A stretch of 64,000 nucleotides of DNA, taken from NCBI GenBank assembly GCA_022577435.1, contig JAKOON010000011.1, positions 2,305,001-2,369,000 on the forward strand, read 5' to 3'. Position numbers and translations under genes: made by a program. The DNA is from Embiotoca jacksoni. Taxonomy: Eukaryota; Chordata; Actinopteri; Embiotocidae. The notes under the pieces were generated by a model, which saw only the letters and a program-made list of their open reading frames with translations, had not been told where the DNA came from and searched no databases. Position 1 is the stretch's first letter, and each line of letters begins with the position of its first letter. Shown here piece by piece: positions 21,998 through 31,930 of this stretch.

Positions 21998-23600
21998 GAA
22001 GACATTCCTCTGCACACTCACTGTGAAAACTGGAGCGAACAGCAGTGTGTGCGACACATTTATGGAGGGAGAAGATGAATGAATATAGATTGTATTTAAG
22101 GGTTTAAACATGTCTGTTCTTTGATATTGTTATCTCCAAAAACCAACTCTCCCACGGCCCCCTTAAGTTTTTTTTACTCATATCTTTGGTGACCGGTTTT
22201 CTCGTACTGAATCTCAGTTCAGAGTTTTATTTTTCATATTTTGTGTATAAATTCCTTTAGATCGGCCCCTTCAGGCTGCCGGTTTCATCCCATGAACACT
22301 GTTAAACATTCACTCATTCTGGCAGGAACACTAAACAACTAAAGATGTTTTCAGATGTTTAAGGTTTGTTTACATCAGCAGGAAGTCAGACCCATTTTCT
22401 TTTCATTTAAAAACACATTACAAATAGTCTTTAACTGTAATGCAAATGAATGGAGCTCAATCATCGCCTGTATCTGGGCAGCAGGGGGTGCTATAGTACA
22501 ACTTTACATGCTTCTGCATTTGTACTACAGTATCAAATACTGCTATCTATTCTTGTAAAGTTTAATGTTATAAACATGTAATTTGTTGACTTGTATTTGC
22601 AAATGGGCTTTATGTTTCAACGTGTTTCAGTTCAAACGGTCAGGAAACAATTGAATGCATCCTCAATGCTTTTAAAAGATGTTTATATTTTGTATATGTT
22701 TTGGGGCAAATGACGTAAATGTTTTGTTTCAGCTGACTTTGCCTGAGGGTGTAGAGATGACCAAGAAAAGTGATGGCTCTTCAAAATAGAAGATGAACTT
22801 GAAAAGTCCTTTTCGTGATTACAAGCACAGATTTCTTTATTTTGGCTTGCAGCGACATTACATCACTGATATACTGTTTGTTCTGCTTCTTTGTAATTAC
22901 ATTCTATCCGATATGATGATGACCGTTTCTATTTAAAGCTAATCTACTATTTAATGAAACTTTTCAAATCCGAGTTAAAGGGTCAGTTCACCCAAAACTG
23001 GTATCAAGCTGTAGAGGTATCAAGCTGTAGCACCACTGATATTTATCCTTGTGTAAGACATTAGGTCATTTTAGAAAAGACAATCCTTGTTTCTGTAAAT
23101 CATTAAAGGGACACTAAATATTTGGCTTTCATTCCTAAAATACAGCAGTATGTAACTACCTGTTTGGTAACCGTACTGTTAACGTTGTTTATTTCTGTGG
23201 TTTTGTCATTTTCATATCGTTTTTTTAAAAGGTTTCCTGAAAAGAACTCTTAAATTTGATACCAAGTATTGAAACGTTTTACATAATGTCCACACAGTCG
23301 ACAGATTTTAGTTTTGCACGGTTCTCTTGACTTGCTGTGCGTTTAAAGACTCCAGATTATGCCGGCAGAAAAGGCCAAGGAACACTTTTATATATCCACC
23401 ATCAACAAAATGTACAATCGCTGCGTCATGTTGTACAACAGCTGACACCACGTGTCCTCAGATGTTTGAGTCAGATCAGCAAAAACCTGAGAAAATATTA
23501 AAAAGTGGTAGAAACCTGAGGAAGCCAACAGAGCAGAGATGAAACAATGAGGCAGTTGTGTCGTGAATACACAGAATAAAGTAGATGAAAGTAATTTGAA
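21998..23600 (+). other. niban2: niban2 3' UTR and probable poly(A) region
   Basis: Noncoding, AT-rich sequence after the stop. The best poly(A) signal is AATAAA at 23,575-23,580; another occurs at 23,714-23,719. A motif reading gggtcagttcacccaaaa near 22,980 resembles the start of common teleost repeats. The end is inferred, not seen. Confidence 0.5.
23575..23580 (+). terminator. Candidate niban2 poly(A) signal AATAAA
   Basis: Canonical hexamer 1.58 kb after the niban2 stop. It faces an oppositely oriented AATAAA at 23,610-23,615, suggesting closely abutting or overlapping 3' ends of two convergent genes. Confidence 0.45.
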
Positions 23601-23609
23601 GTCTCCGTT

Positions 23610-23615
23610 TTTATT
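23610..23615 (-). terminator. Candidate slc31a2 poly(A) signal (AATAAA on - strand)
   Basis: The + strand reads tttatt, which is AATAAA for the - strand gene, 1.6 kb beyond the slc31a2 stop. Another - strand AATAAA lies near 23,800, so the site actually used is uncertain. Confidence 0.4.
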
Positions 23616-23619
23616 ATAA

Positions 23620-25216
23620 TTCGTAGCAAATAACACTCCTTTCCTGTAAATTAAGGTGTTACCACATTTTTTTGTGACAGCATTTCACACTCTGTAGTCA
23701 ACAGACCACATTTAATAAAATGCTAAGCAGGTTTCAATTCTTTCTTTTCCCTGTTGTCACTGTATCCAAGGCACATTAGTCAGGATGAGTCAGGTCATTT
23801 ATTTATGATAAAACCAGCGTGGCGTGGGTATATTTCTTTTGTTTGGATTTGTAGGATTCATATTGAAATGGATGAAAAAAGCTATTTCACTAGCTTTATT
23901 CTTTTTTTTAATCTTTTTACTTTTGTCAAACAAATCCCTTGAGAGTCTTATTCAATGACAGAAAGATGTCTCAAAGAAAATTATTGATATCCAACAATAA
24001 ATCACCTAGAAACTTATTTGAATATACTTCTAGTGTTCAGAATCAGTTATAAAAATAGTTAAATATACGTTCTTTAAATGAGAAGAGCAGATTTTTAAAA
24101 AAAACAGTCACATCTGAAAGGCACTGTTTTTTGTTTTTCTTCTTCTGGTTTGTGAATGATTGCCACAGAACCAAATGAGGAACTTTCACTGATATATGTG
24201 TGAAAATGGTCAGTTAGCAAACCAAGATGACCCGTCAGGGGAGTTTACGAGCTAAAATCACGAGTCACTTCTCCAAACTGACTGAAAACTGTCTTATGAT
24301 CTCCGACTATAAATGTCTGTGCCAATTGCGAGTCAGCTTTTACATTTCGCCCCAAAGCACTGCAATAACCGGGCAGAAATATTCTCACATCAACCAAACA
24401 TCCAATATTTTACACATACCGTTAGTCCCACAAGAAAAAGGTTGTTTTATAAGCAGTCAAAAACACGAGTGTTCAGGCTGCGTTTTACCTTGAAGTTACA
24501 GCAGCTGTGTCCTCAGAGCTCTGCTTTTCTAACTGATGAGAAACCTCATTGTTGAATCATCTGTAGTGTCATAACGACATCCTGAATTATTTAGTAATAA
24601 ACAGCAAACCATGAAGCAGCTATACAAGTATGTCAAACTCGTGCAGAAAAGCTAAGGATGACTTCCTGTCTCTGGGTTCTGTGGAACCTCTCCTGTGTGC
24701 AATTTAAATAAACTTCTCTCTAAATCTATTCTCTTTTTTTTTTTTAAGATTACAAAACAAAGAACAGGAGGCCGGAGCACTCCCTCCCCGATGCATTCAA
24801 CAACAAAAAAAAAAGTTCTTGTGCATTACTCACGACTCAGAGGCTGAGCGCTATGTCCCTTTAACATCAACAAACCACGTCATTCATTGTAAAGCCCGGC
24901 ACATCGTCCTTACGGTGAAGGAGAAATATTATGATTTTACATTTCCAGTGAGTCAAGAAACAAAAAAACTGAAGTAAGACTGCATGACTTTTGCATACAA
25001 ATGTGAGTTTCCAGATCCAGGAGTTTTGTGCGACAGTTAGTTCTCCTCTTGCATCAACCGAAAAAAAAAGAAAAAAAAACACTCCCAAAATTATTGAATC
25101 ATGTGGTTTCCAATTAAGTATCCAGAGCATGTAATCCTTTTAACTCAACAGAGAAAAAGAGAAACAAAAATGCTGTCCTCTGTCCTTATCTGTCAGTGTC
25201 TGAGCTGTCCAAACCG
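23620..25216 (-). other. slc31a2: slc31a2 probable 3' UTR
   Basis: About 1.6 kb without coding signal between the slc31a2 stop and the candidate poly(A) hexamer. It is AT-rich with several poly-A/T runs. Some niban2 transcripts could also extend into it. Confidence 0.4.
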
Positions 25217-25382
25217 TCACATCTGACCCAGAAGAGGAAATGAGATGAAATAACCGAGGACGGAGCCGACGATGACCCCGAGGAAGATCCAGGTGTTGTA
25301 GGACATGACGCACAGCATCAGCATGTAGCCCAGAGACACCTGCAGCATGTGGAGGGCCGTCTGGATGACGTGCAGCAGCCAG
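25217..25382 (-). CDS. slc31a2: slc31a2 exon 4 (TM2, TM3, stop)
   Basis: Encodes SWLLHVIQTALHMLQVSLGY and onward to ISFPLLGQM and TGA. MLCVMSYNTWIFLG is nearly identical to human. The acceptor pyrimidine tract is an almost pure CTC repeat (25,385-25,410 on the + strand as GAG), so the exact acceptor could vary in steps of three bases. Confidence 0.93.
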
Positions 25383-25850
25383 CTGAGGAGGAGGAGGAGG
25401 AGGAGGACGAAGGAGAGGACCGGTTACACCTCCAATACTTCACTCAGCTAATTACTGCAGATCCAGTCTGAACTCTGCATGTTTGATTTAATATACACTA
25501 AAATGGCGAGTTGAGGGTAAAAATAACCCAAAAAGAATATAACTGTGTTTTTTTTTCTCGGTTTTCAGGTACAAATATTTGTTTAAACAGATGTTTTTCT
25601 AATTGTACTTATTTTTGATGCCATTATTTGTATTTTGCAGCACAAATCTGAGAAAAGAGAAATCATCATGTCAGCAGTATACAGGTGTCACAGTAGGTCA
25701 TAAAAGGCTCTGTTGGAATAATGTTACACATCCCAGCTCCCAACATCAGTGGGTGTGAGTGAAACTGCGCTTTCACGCAACTCCAGTAAACTGTCAACTT
25801 TTTTGGTAATCGTTAAGAACACTCAGACGGCACTTCATACAATGGAACTG

Positions 25851-25887
<37 letters not shown>

Positions 25888-28800
25888 TAAAGAAAAAACA
25901 TACAGTTATTACGATCATACCGTGGTGACCCTAATCCCTCAGTACAAATCACGATTGAATTAATGACCTGTTTCTGAGGCTTGGAGCTGGAGGCTGGGAG
26001 TCCATCGGGGTCAGCGAGGATTCGGAGGGGCTGCTCTCCAGCACGGAGCTGCTGTCGCTGCGGCCGGACCGGGACTGAGGCTGGGTCAGACCGGAGCCGT
26101 TGCCCAGCCACACCCGCCACACTTTGAGCACCTCGTAAAACACTGTGAGGAGCAAGACCACGAACACCGACAGCACCATCCCTGCAACAACACCACGCGC
26201 GCACCATTAACGCGAGCACACGCTCACTACGTCGCTCAGTTACCACCTTTGTCGAACAATGTGGAAAATACACTGAAAGTTTCTTTCAGAGTTAGAAGAT
26301 AAAAGTGGAAGCACTCTCACATCTGTTTACTAAAGATGAAGTTAGAGCCAAACGCAAGTAAACAAAGAGCATGGAGTCAGGACGCAGGAGGAGTCAGTCC
26401 ACATGTTTCCTGGCCGGGTGCAGTGACTCCCTGTCGTCTGGTCTCCAGCAGAGAAACACTCCTCCCTGCTCTCTCTCACGTACGACAGGAGCATCAATCG
26501 TTCCATCTGACCCCTCTAATACTGTAATATTCATTGAGCTGTGAAACATCCACTTGACACTGAACTGGTTGCTCCTTCCTGAAGGACGGCAGGTGAAGTC
26601 AGCTGGGATTTACAATTACAATGAACAATATCAAAAGCCAACGTTAGCGAATCACAAACTTATTGTGGGATGCATAGACCCTCTCTACTTTTAAAGTTTG
26701 GGCTTGAAATGTTCTTTTATATATATTTTATTCCAACTCTTGAGTCACCCCTGATTATATAGTTGCGCTGCTATAGGCCGATGCTGCTGGGGGACCTCCC
26801 ATGATGCACCGAGCTCCTCTCCCATCCGTTTCACTCTGTGTGTTTATACGCCACCATTACATCTCATTATCTTCCTGTTGGTTACTGTTTGTTATCTCTC
26901 TATGCAGTTTCCCTCACTTGCATAGTTTTGTCCTTCTTTTGGAGGTATCTCTGGAGCTTATGTTTGTGTTTGTTTATTGTCTCCTTTATCATACTGTTCT
27001 TTTCTCTCCCCGACCGGGGGAGGCAGACGGCCGCCACTTCTCAGCCTGGTTCTGTCGGAGGTTTCTTCCTTTTAAAAAGGAGGGGTTTTTTTTCTTACAA
27101 ATATTGTTGATTGTTGTCTTCCTCTCTATATTGTTGTACAGTTCTGTGGTAAATACTTAACCATGTTAAGTGTTTTGAGATTACTTGTGTTGTGATTTGG
27201 TACAATACAAACCAAATGGAATTTAATTGTTCCACCAAACACGCTACTGAATGTTGGCTAACATGTTCCGTAACATTGCAGTACAGAGCAGGGCTGGCCA
27301 TCAGACCTAAATACTTTTTTAATCACCGGCCAAAATGTGTCTCGACCTTTGAGCAGCAAAAACTGTCGGGTATGAAACATTCGGCTTGAAACGCTCAGTC
27401 GGATTCTAATTCTTATCGGCTATTCAGGCTCATTGTACCGAATGTTCGTATGTAGCCGATTTTGCTCGTGCAAACATTAAACACAGTTGCACTGAGAAGT
27501 TTAGTACGAATCGTGTCAAGTTAAGAAAAAAGGGGTTTCCGAGATAAACACGTTTATAGTCGCGCGCTTGGGGTTTGAGAGATTTCATGTGAATCCACTG
27601 TCACTGCTGTTAAATCAAAGCTGCTGTCGTCCACACGAAGGAACACTCGGCCTCACATTGTACTGTAACGTAAGCAATCATATCAACTTCTCCTGAGCAG
27701 TCAGGAAACGCAGCTATCTGTCGACACAACATGCCTTGACAAGATGAACTGGTTTGAAGGAGTTGGCGCTGCTCTGCAGTCTCTCAGAAATTAACTATTA
27801 ATTCTAATTGGAGGTGATTTTTTTTGTTTCACACGGAGCAGCTTACCTGCAGGTCCGTGCACATCCCAGAAGTCAAACAGCAGCGTCACGCTGCTCGACA
27901 CCTCAAAGGTCATCTGAAAAAAAACATGTGAAATGTATTAAAAACCTGAAAATAGGTTGAGGTGAAGTTAAAGAGTACCTTTACACCTCTGAGGAGCATA
28001 ATTAAAGCAGGACCAACAGTTACGACAAGACTGAGCTCATCCTCCTGCACTCCAGGATCAGTCACCCAGGACTGAGAGCTACTGCACTGCTCTGTCATCA
28101 GTCCTCCCCACCTTTACCTTCTGGTGCAATAACACTCAGAAGATCTTTGATGACTCTGTTTTTCTATCTTTTCTTACCAGCCACATGCCTTAAAAGTACA
28201 AAAAAAAAAAAGAAAAAAAAAAAGAGAGAGACTTCTTACAAGTAAGATTTACATTTTAGATACAGGAGAGATACAGGCAGAAAACAAGATTTGGAAGAAG
28301 CAGAACTTCTCTTCAATTATCTCTACATTATTTTACACTGTGCTTGAAAACTCCTTCGTTTCAAACACAGGACTTTTGGGTTCCTTAAATGCAAAAGGAA
28401 TTCCGCTGTTTCGGACAAATATCTATTCAGCAGCTCTTTCCCACAATTACAGGACGTATTGTCCCACAAAAGCACACTTTGTTCTGGCCTGCTGCTGTGG
28501 ATGTGTCCCTGACAGAGGAATGCACTGTTTGCGTGCGTCTGTTACTCAGTCAGCAGTCCAGCTCTCTGCCCGTCTTCCCTGCTAATGCACCACCTGTCCT
28601 GGCATGAGTGTCTCTCACCAGCTGCACACTGGCGACTGTCTGAATGAGAACAGCTACAGCAGAAGTTCAAGTGTTGCAGCTTGAGTGTAAAAAAAAAAAA
28701 GAAAAAAAAAAAAAGAGGTATGTTGTTCGTTCAAGTCGTGTCCTACGTAAAGACAAAACACAACGCATGAGAGGCATCCTGGTGGTTCAGAGATTTGCTG

Positions 28801-30746
28801 AGTCACATCATGTAAGTCCATCTGAATCTGAAAAGGACCTCCATCTTTACCACGTCACTGTGAACTACCAACTAAAGGCAAATCAATACATTCACCGAAG
28901 GCTAATTCCAACGACGCTCTTATGTTGTCGAGCTTTGGTCGTGATTTCTGTCTGTAATGATAACATCGTACTTCCCATGTTATTTGCATGTCTGGGAATA
29001 TGGTGACATCACTACAACGAAGCTCCCCGAGCAAACAGGTTGCAGGCAAGCGAACACTTAACCGATACGATTTGAACGGCTGCATTTCAGGAGAAATTTG
29101 AAGATAGTGCACTTAAAAGTGTCGACGCACAGCTACAAGCGCACTACGCCCGATTTGAACTCAGAATTCTGTCATTTCACGTGAACGGTAAACTTGTTTG
29201 CTTTGGGTGATAATATTTCAGTTCGCCTTCATGTTCTCCTGGTTTGCTAGAAACCCGTATGGTCAGCCGTCTCTCTGCTCATCTTCCCCACCCTCTTCAG
29301 ACTTCTTATTGGTGACGTCACCATGTCCCCGGCAATTAACTTGCTGAGTGAATTGATATTTGTAGAAACGATGACAACACCCAAAACAAGGCTGGTTCAA
29401 AAGCTGGTATGTGCTTGAACCGTTTATGTAACACTAGAGGGTTTTTAATCTGAAACGGATTAACTAAATCATTGCATTTGGCTGACCAGTAGTATTAAAC
29501 CTCGGTCATTCATTCTCGTTTATTGAGCAACAGAGGTTTCAAATTGAGTAATCCAAGTTGTCACATTTACCCTTGATGTAACAACTAGAAAGAGGAAGAG
29601 CTGCTAGAGCAGCACAGCGAGAACTATAAACTTCATGTGACTTGTTTTAAGTTGTATTGGTTGCCCTAAATTCCTCTCCTTTCTATACTAAACACAGAGA
29701 CTCGTGAACCGCTTTAACATTTATTAACAGGGCAAACAAACAGTCAAAGTGACAGAGTGGCAGAAGTATTTGAGACCGTCGGACCAAGTCAAATATAGAT
29801 TATTTGAGTCGACAGTCCAGCTCATCTGATCTCATCTGAGCTTATCTTTCAAACCGCTCCACAAAACCAGGTGTTTGATTGCCAGGTGACTGTTGAGACT
29901 ACAAACAGAGATAGTAGTGCTCCAAAACACTCTCAAAGGACCGGACTCTCGATTTTGAATGCCTCAGAAAATGTGCTTCAGGTATTCGGTTTTATTTTAT
30001 AAATATTACAGCAGAGAAAAAACAAATTATAAATCATAATGACTTGAATCGTCAGAATTGCATTGATGCATCAGAAAACCTGACTGTGACAACCGAAATG
30101 ATTTTGTACTGAAAGCAGTAGGTCATGTGCATGTTAACATACTGATTATGTCTCTGTATGCTGGATTGTCTGTTTCACAGTTCAGTGCAGATTTAGCCGA
30201 CTGTCTTATACTCAAAAAATGTACACTACAAAAAAAAAAAAAAAAAAAGCAGCTGTGCTATAAATCTAACTGTACAGAGATTCAAATATCCAGTTTAGCT
30301 CGGCAGTGTCAGAGAGGTATACATGTAACCACACGGTTATTAATGGTTGAGGTTGCAGCCTTGTTATAACCGAAGTGAAGTATATTGAAATGTGCTGATA
30401 AGATTCTTCCTCCCTGATTTCTGTAAACATGCTGGGCCAAGCATAATAAACAAAAACCCGTCTCAGACATTGGACCAAAGTTACAGCCAGTAAACCACTT
30501 TCAGATACAGTCGGCTCCAAATCAAACCCGACGGTGTTACAAGTAGCTGCGTGGGTCAGAAACGGATGCGTCCCGGTCCTACTTCTCTGGGTCTGTTATG
30601 GTAACCAAGAAAAATATTACGTGTTTTTTTTTTCCCACACGGCGAGTGACTCGATCCCGCAATTTAACATGCAGAGAAATATTTGAAAACCCAAATAAAG
30701 GCGCTCAACTAACACAATGCAGAAGAGAGCTACTTACGGACATCAT
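25217..30746 (-). CDS. slc31a2: slc31a2 (CTR2), low-affinity copper transporter, complete
   Basis: Family knowledge: SLC31A2 is a three-pass copper-transporter homologue of endosomes and lysosomes that affects vesicular copper release and SLC31A1 processing. Coding exons in transcript order: 30746-30738, 27913-27847, 26181-25968, 25382-25217; 456 nt, 151 residues plus stop (human 143). Exon 1 supplies only M-M-S. TM1 (about residues 27-45) follows LLFDFWDVHGPAG. A 45-residue polar, Ser-rich loop joins it to TM2 (about 101-123), which has the MxxxM motif of CTR channels (MLCVM), followed by SYNTWIFLG and TM3 (about 128-149) with GxxxG (GVIVG). There is no Met-rich N-terminal ectodomain, as expected for CTR2 versus CTR1. 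The human WYLCHFGQ segment before TM2 is missing in this model. Confidence 0.93.
25383..25967 (-). other. slc31a2 intron 3
   Basis: 585-bp intron containing a GAG/CTC repeat at its 3' end (25,385-25,410) and an AAT-type microsatellite (25,851-25,887). Nothing coding is seen. Confidence 0.8.
25851..25887. repeat. (AAT)n microsatellite
   Basis: About 12 trinucleotide units in slc31a2 intron 3. Confidence 0.95.
25968..26181 (-). CDS. slc31a2: slc31a2 exon 3 (TM1 and cytosolic loop)
   Basis: Encodes GMVLSVFVVLLLTVFYEVLK followed by a polar loop rich in Ser and Pro (SSSVLESSPSESSLTP). The human counterpart reads GMALSVLVLLLLAVLYEGIK. The acceptor is gttgttgcag and the donor is aacag|gtcatt. Confidence 0.93.
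26182..27846 (-). other. slc31a2 intron 2 with LINE 3' end
   Basis: 1.67-kb intron. About 460 bp of it is a sense-orientation (+ strand) L2-type LINE 3' end listed separately. The rest shows nothing recognisable. Confidence 0.75.
26765..27225 (+). mobile_element. L2-type LINE 3' end
   Basis: Aligns with the 3' untranslated part of the 46.3-kb copy: ataggccgatgctgctgggg, then agcctggttctgtcggaggt, and ends gtgttgtgatttggtac. It lies in slc31a2 intron 2, opposite the gene's direction. Confidence 0.8.
27847..27913 (-). CDS. slc31a2: slc31a2 exon 2
   Basis: Encodes MTFEVSSSVTLLFDFWDVHG and PAG, matching human FSDTAVLLFDFWSVHSPAG. Its first codon is itself ATG directly after the acceptor (ttttttttcag|ATG), so translation could in principle begin here in a transcript that skips exon 1. 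Confidence 0.92.
27914..30737 (-). other. slc31a2 intron 1
   Basis: 2.8-kb intron with two similar interrupted poly-A tracts (28,199-28,226 and 28,689-28,716) and a poly-A at 30,230-30,248. I recognise no gene or named repeat. Confidence 0.75.
30738..30746 (-). CDS. slc31a2: slc31a2 exon 1, 9 coding bases
   Basis: The - strand reads cacc ATG ATG TCC |gtaagt, giving M-M-S and then the ATG of exon 2. This reproduces the human N-terminus MAMHF-type start in length and position, has a good Kozak context (CACC) and a consensus donor. It is too short to find by ORF scanning; it is inferred from the donor, frame and homology. Confidence 0.75.
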
Positions 30747-31250
30747 GGTGAACTCGCTGAGCGCACTAATGTCACAGTTTTCCCATCACAGACTTTCTTG
30801 TTCGGGTGCAGTCAAGTACGAACCAGTTCTGGTGTGTGCCACTTCAGCTGCTGCAGCAGCAGCAGCAGCCAGTGACCCATTCAGGTGGACCTTTGCAGCC
30901 GGGCGAAACTGGCGAAGTCACCTCGTGACTTCAGACAACCAGCAGAGGCTGACGGTCAATGGAGTTTTTTTGTTTTTGTTTTTTTTTTGTTCCCAGCAAC
31001 CGAGAACAAAGAGCTCCGTGTGAACTCGAGTCAAGTCCGGGAAGCCAAATGTCACCCGTCCACATCGAGCAGAGAGAGTACAATTAGAAAAGATTAGCAG
31101 TATATAACCAGTAAATCGCACGGTATTGACATTGCTGGTCCAGAGGAAACTACGCATGCGTGAACTAGATAGTCCGCCGATTGTTTACATAATGGGTGAC
31201 GGGCTCTGGTCACGTGACTGACGGAGCGAGCCGACCGAATTCGTTAAATT
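30747..31250 (-). promoter_or_regulatory. slc31a2: slc31a2 5' UTR and promoter region
   Basis: CpG-containing sequence immediately upstream of the start codon, unlike the CpG-poor flanks. It contains a (CAG)n run near 30,848-30,871, the palindromic ACGCATGCGT (NRF1-like core) near 31,152-31,161 and GTCACGTGAC at 31,209-31,218. The transcription start is not visible. Confidence 0.5.
31209..31218. promoter_or_regulatory. CLEAR-type E-box GTCACGTGAC
   Basis: Perfect 10-bp palindrome identical to the TFEB/MiT CLEAR consensus core, 463 bp upstream of the slc31a2 start codon. The product is an endolysosomal transporter, which fits CLEAR regulation; binding is inference. Confidence 0.5.
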
Positions 31251-31930
31251 TCGTGTTTTTTTTTTTTTTTTCTTTCCGCGCTGGAAAATTAGTCATAAAT
31301 CTTATCTGTGAAGAAGCTGACAGCTGTGACTGGTCTGGAGGGAGGCCGGTTATTTGGGGACGACAGCCATATTATAATTACTGAGAGGTTTCTGTTACTA
31401 TCTAGACAATGTTTTGTTTTTTTGAAATAGCAGTCTTGTCAACCTATTAAATGTCAAATTATGGCAAATCTTTAATATCTTCTAGTATTTTTGTTTAGAT
31501 ATCAATATGAATACTGCTGAATATTGAGCAATTAAAGTGCAAACATGCTAAATCATTCTTCTATTGTTCTTTAATCTGGTCTGTATATGTTTTGGGAAAG
31601 AACATGTAGTCAGTTTTGGGTGGACTTCTTCAGTGAATTCGTTAGGAGCAGCTTCAAAAAGCTTCCCATTAACATTCCAGTGGCTTTATATAGGCTACTT
31701 CCCAAAAATGGTAAGATGTTATACTTACATCTCGCTCTGGATCAGTTGTGTCCATGTTTTCATTTGTTCTTAATTAGAAAACAGGAGAAGTGCTTCCTGT
31801 TATGTAAAGCACTCCTTGTAAAGGAAATCACCCAAACTTGCCCATAAGGCATTCGATTATTTAAAAGAAACGTTTTGGACACGTGGCAATTTCAGAATCA
31901 CAAAGCTGACGATATAAACAACATAAACAC
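31251..31930. other. Intergenic between slc31a2 promoter and arrdc1 3' end
   Basis: AT-rich, with a poly-T run at about 31,257-31,271. No gene, RNA or repeat is recognised. Confidence 0.6.

Noticed and set aside
30598..31023. 141-codon + strand frame over the slc31a2 promoter, with a poly-Ala run
   Set aside because: Poly-Ala comes from a CAG repeat, there is no homology, and it is antisense to exon 1.
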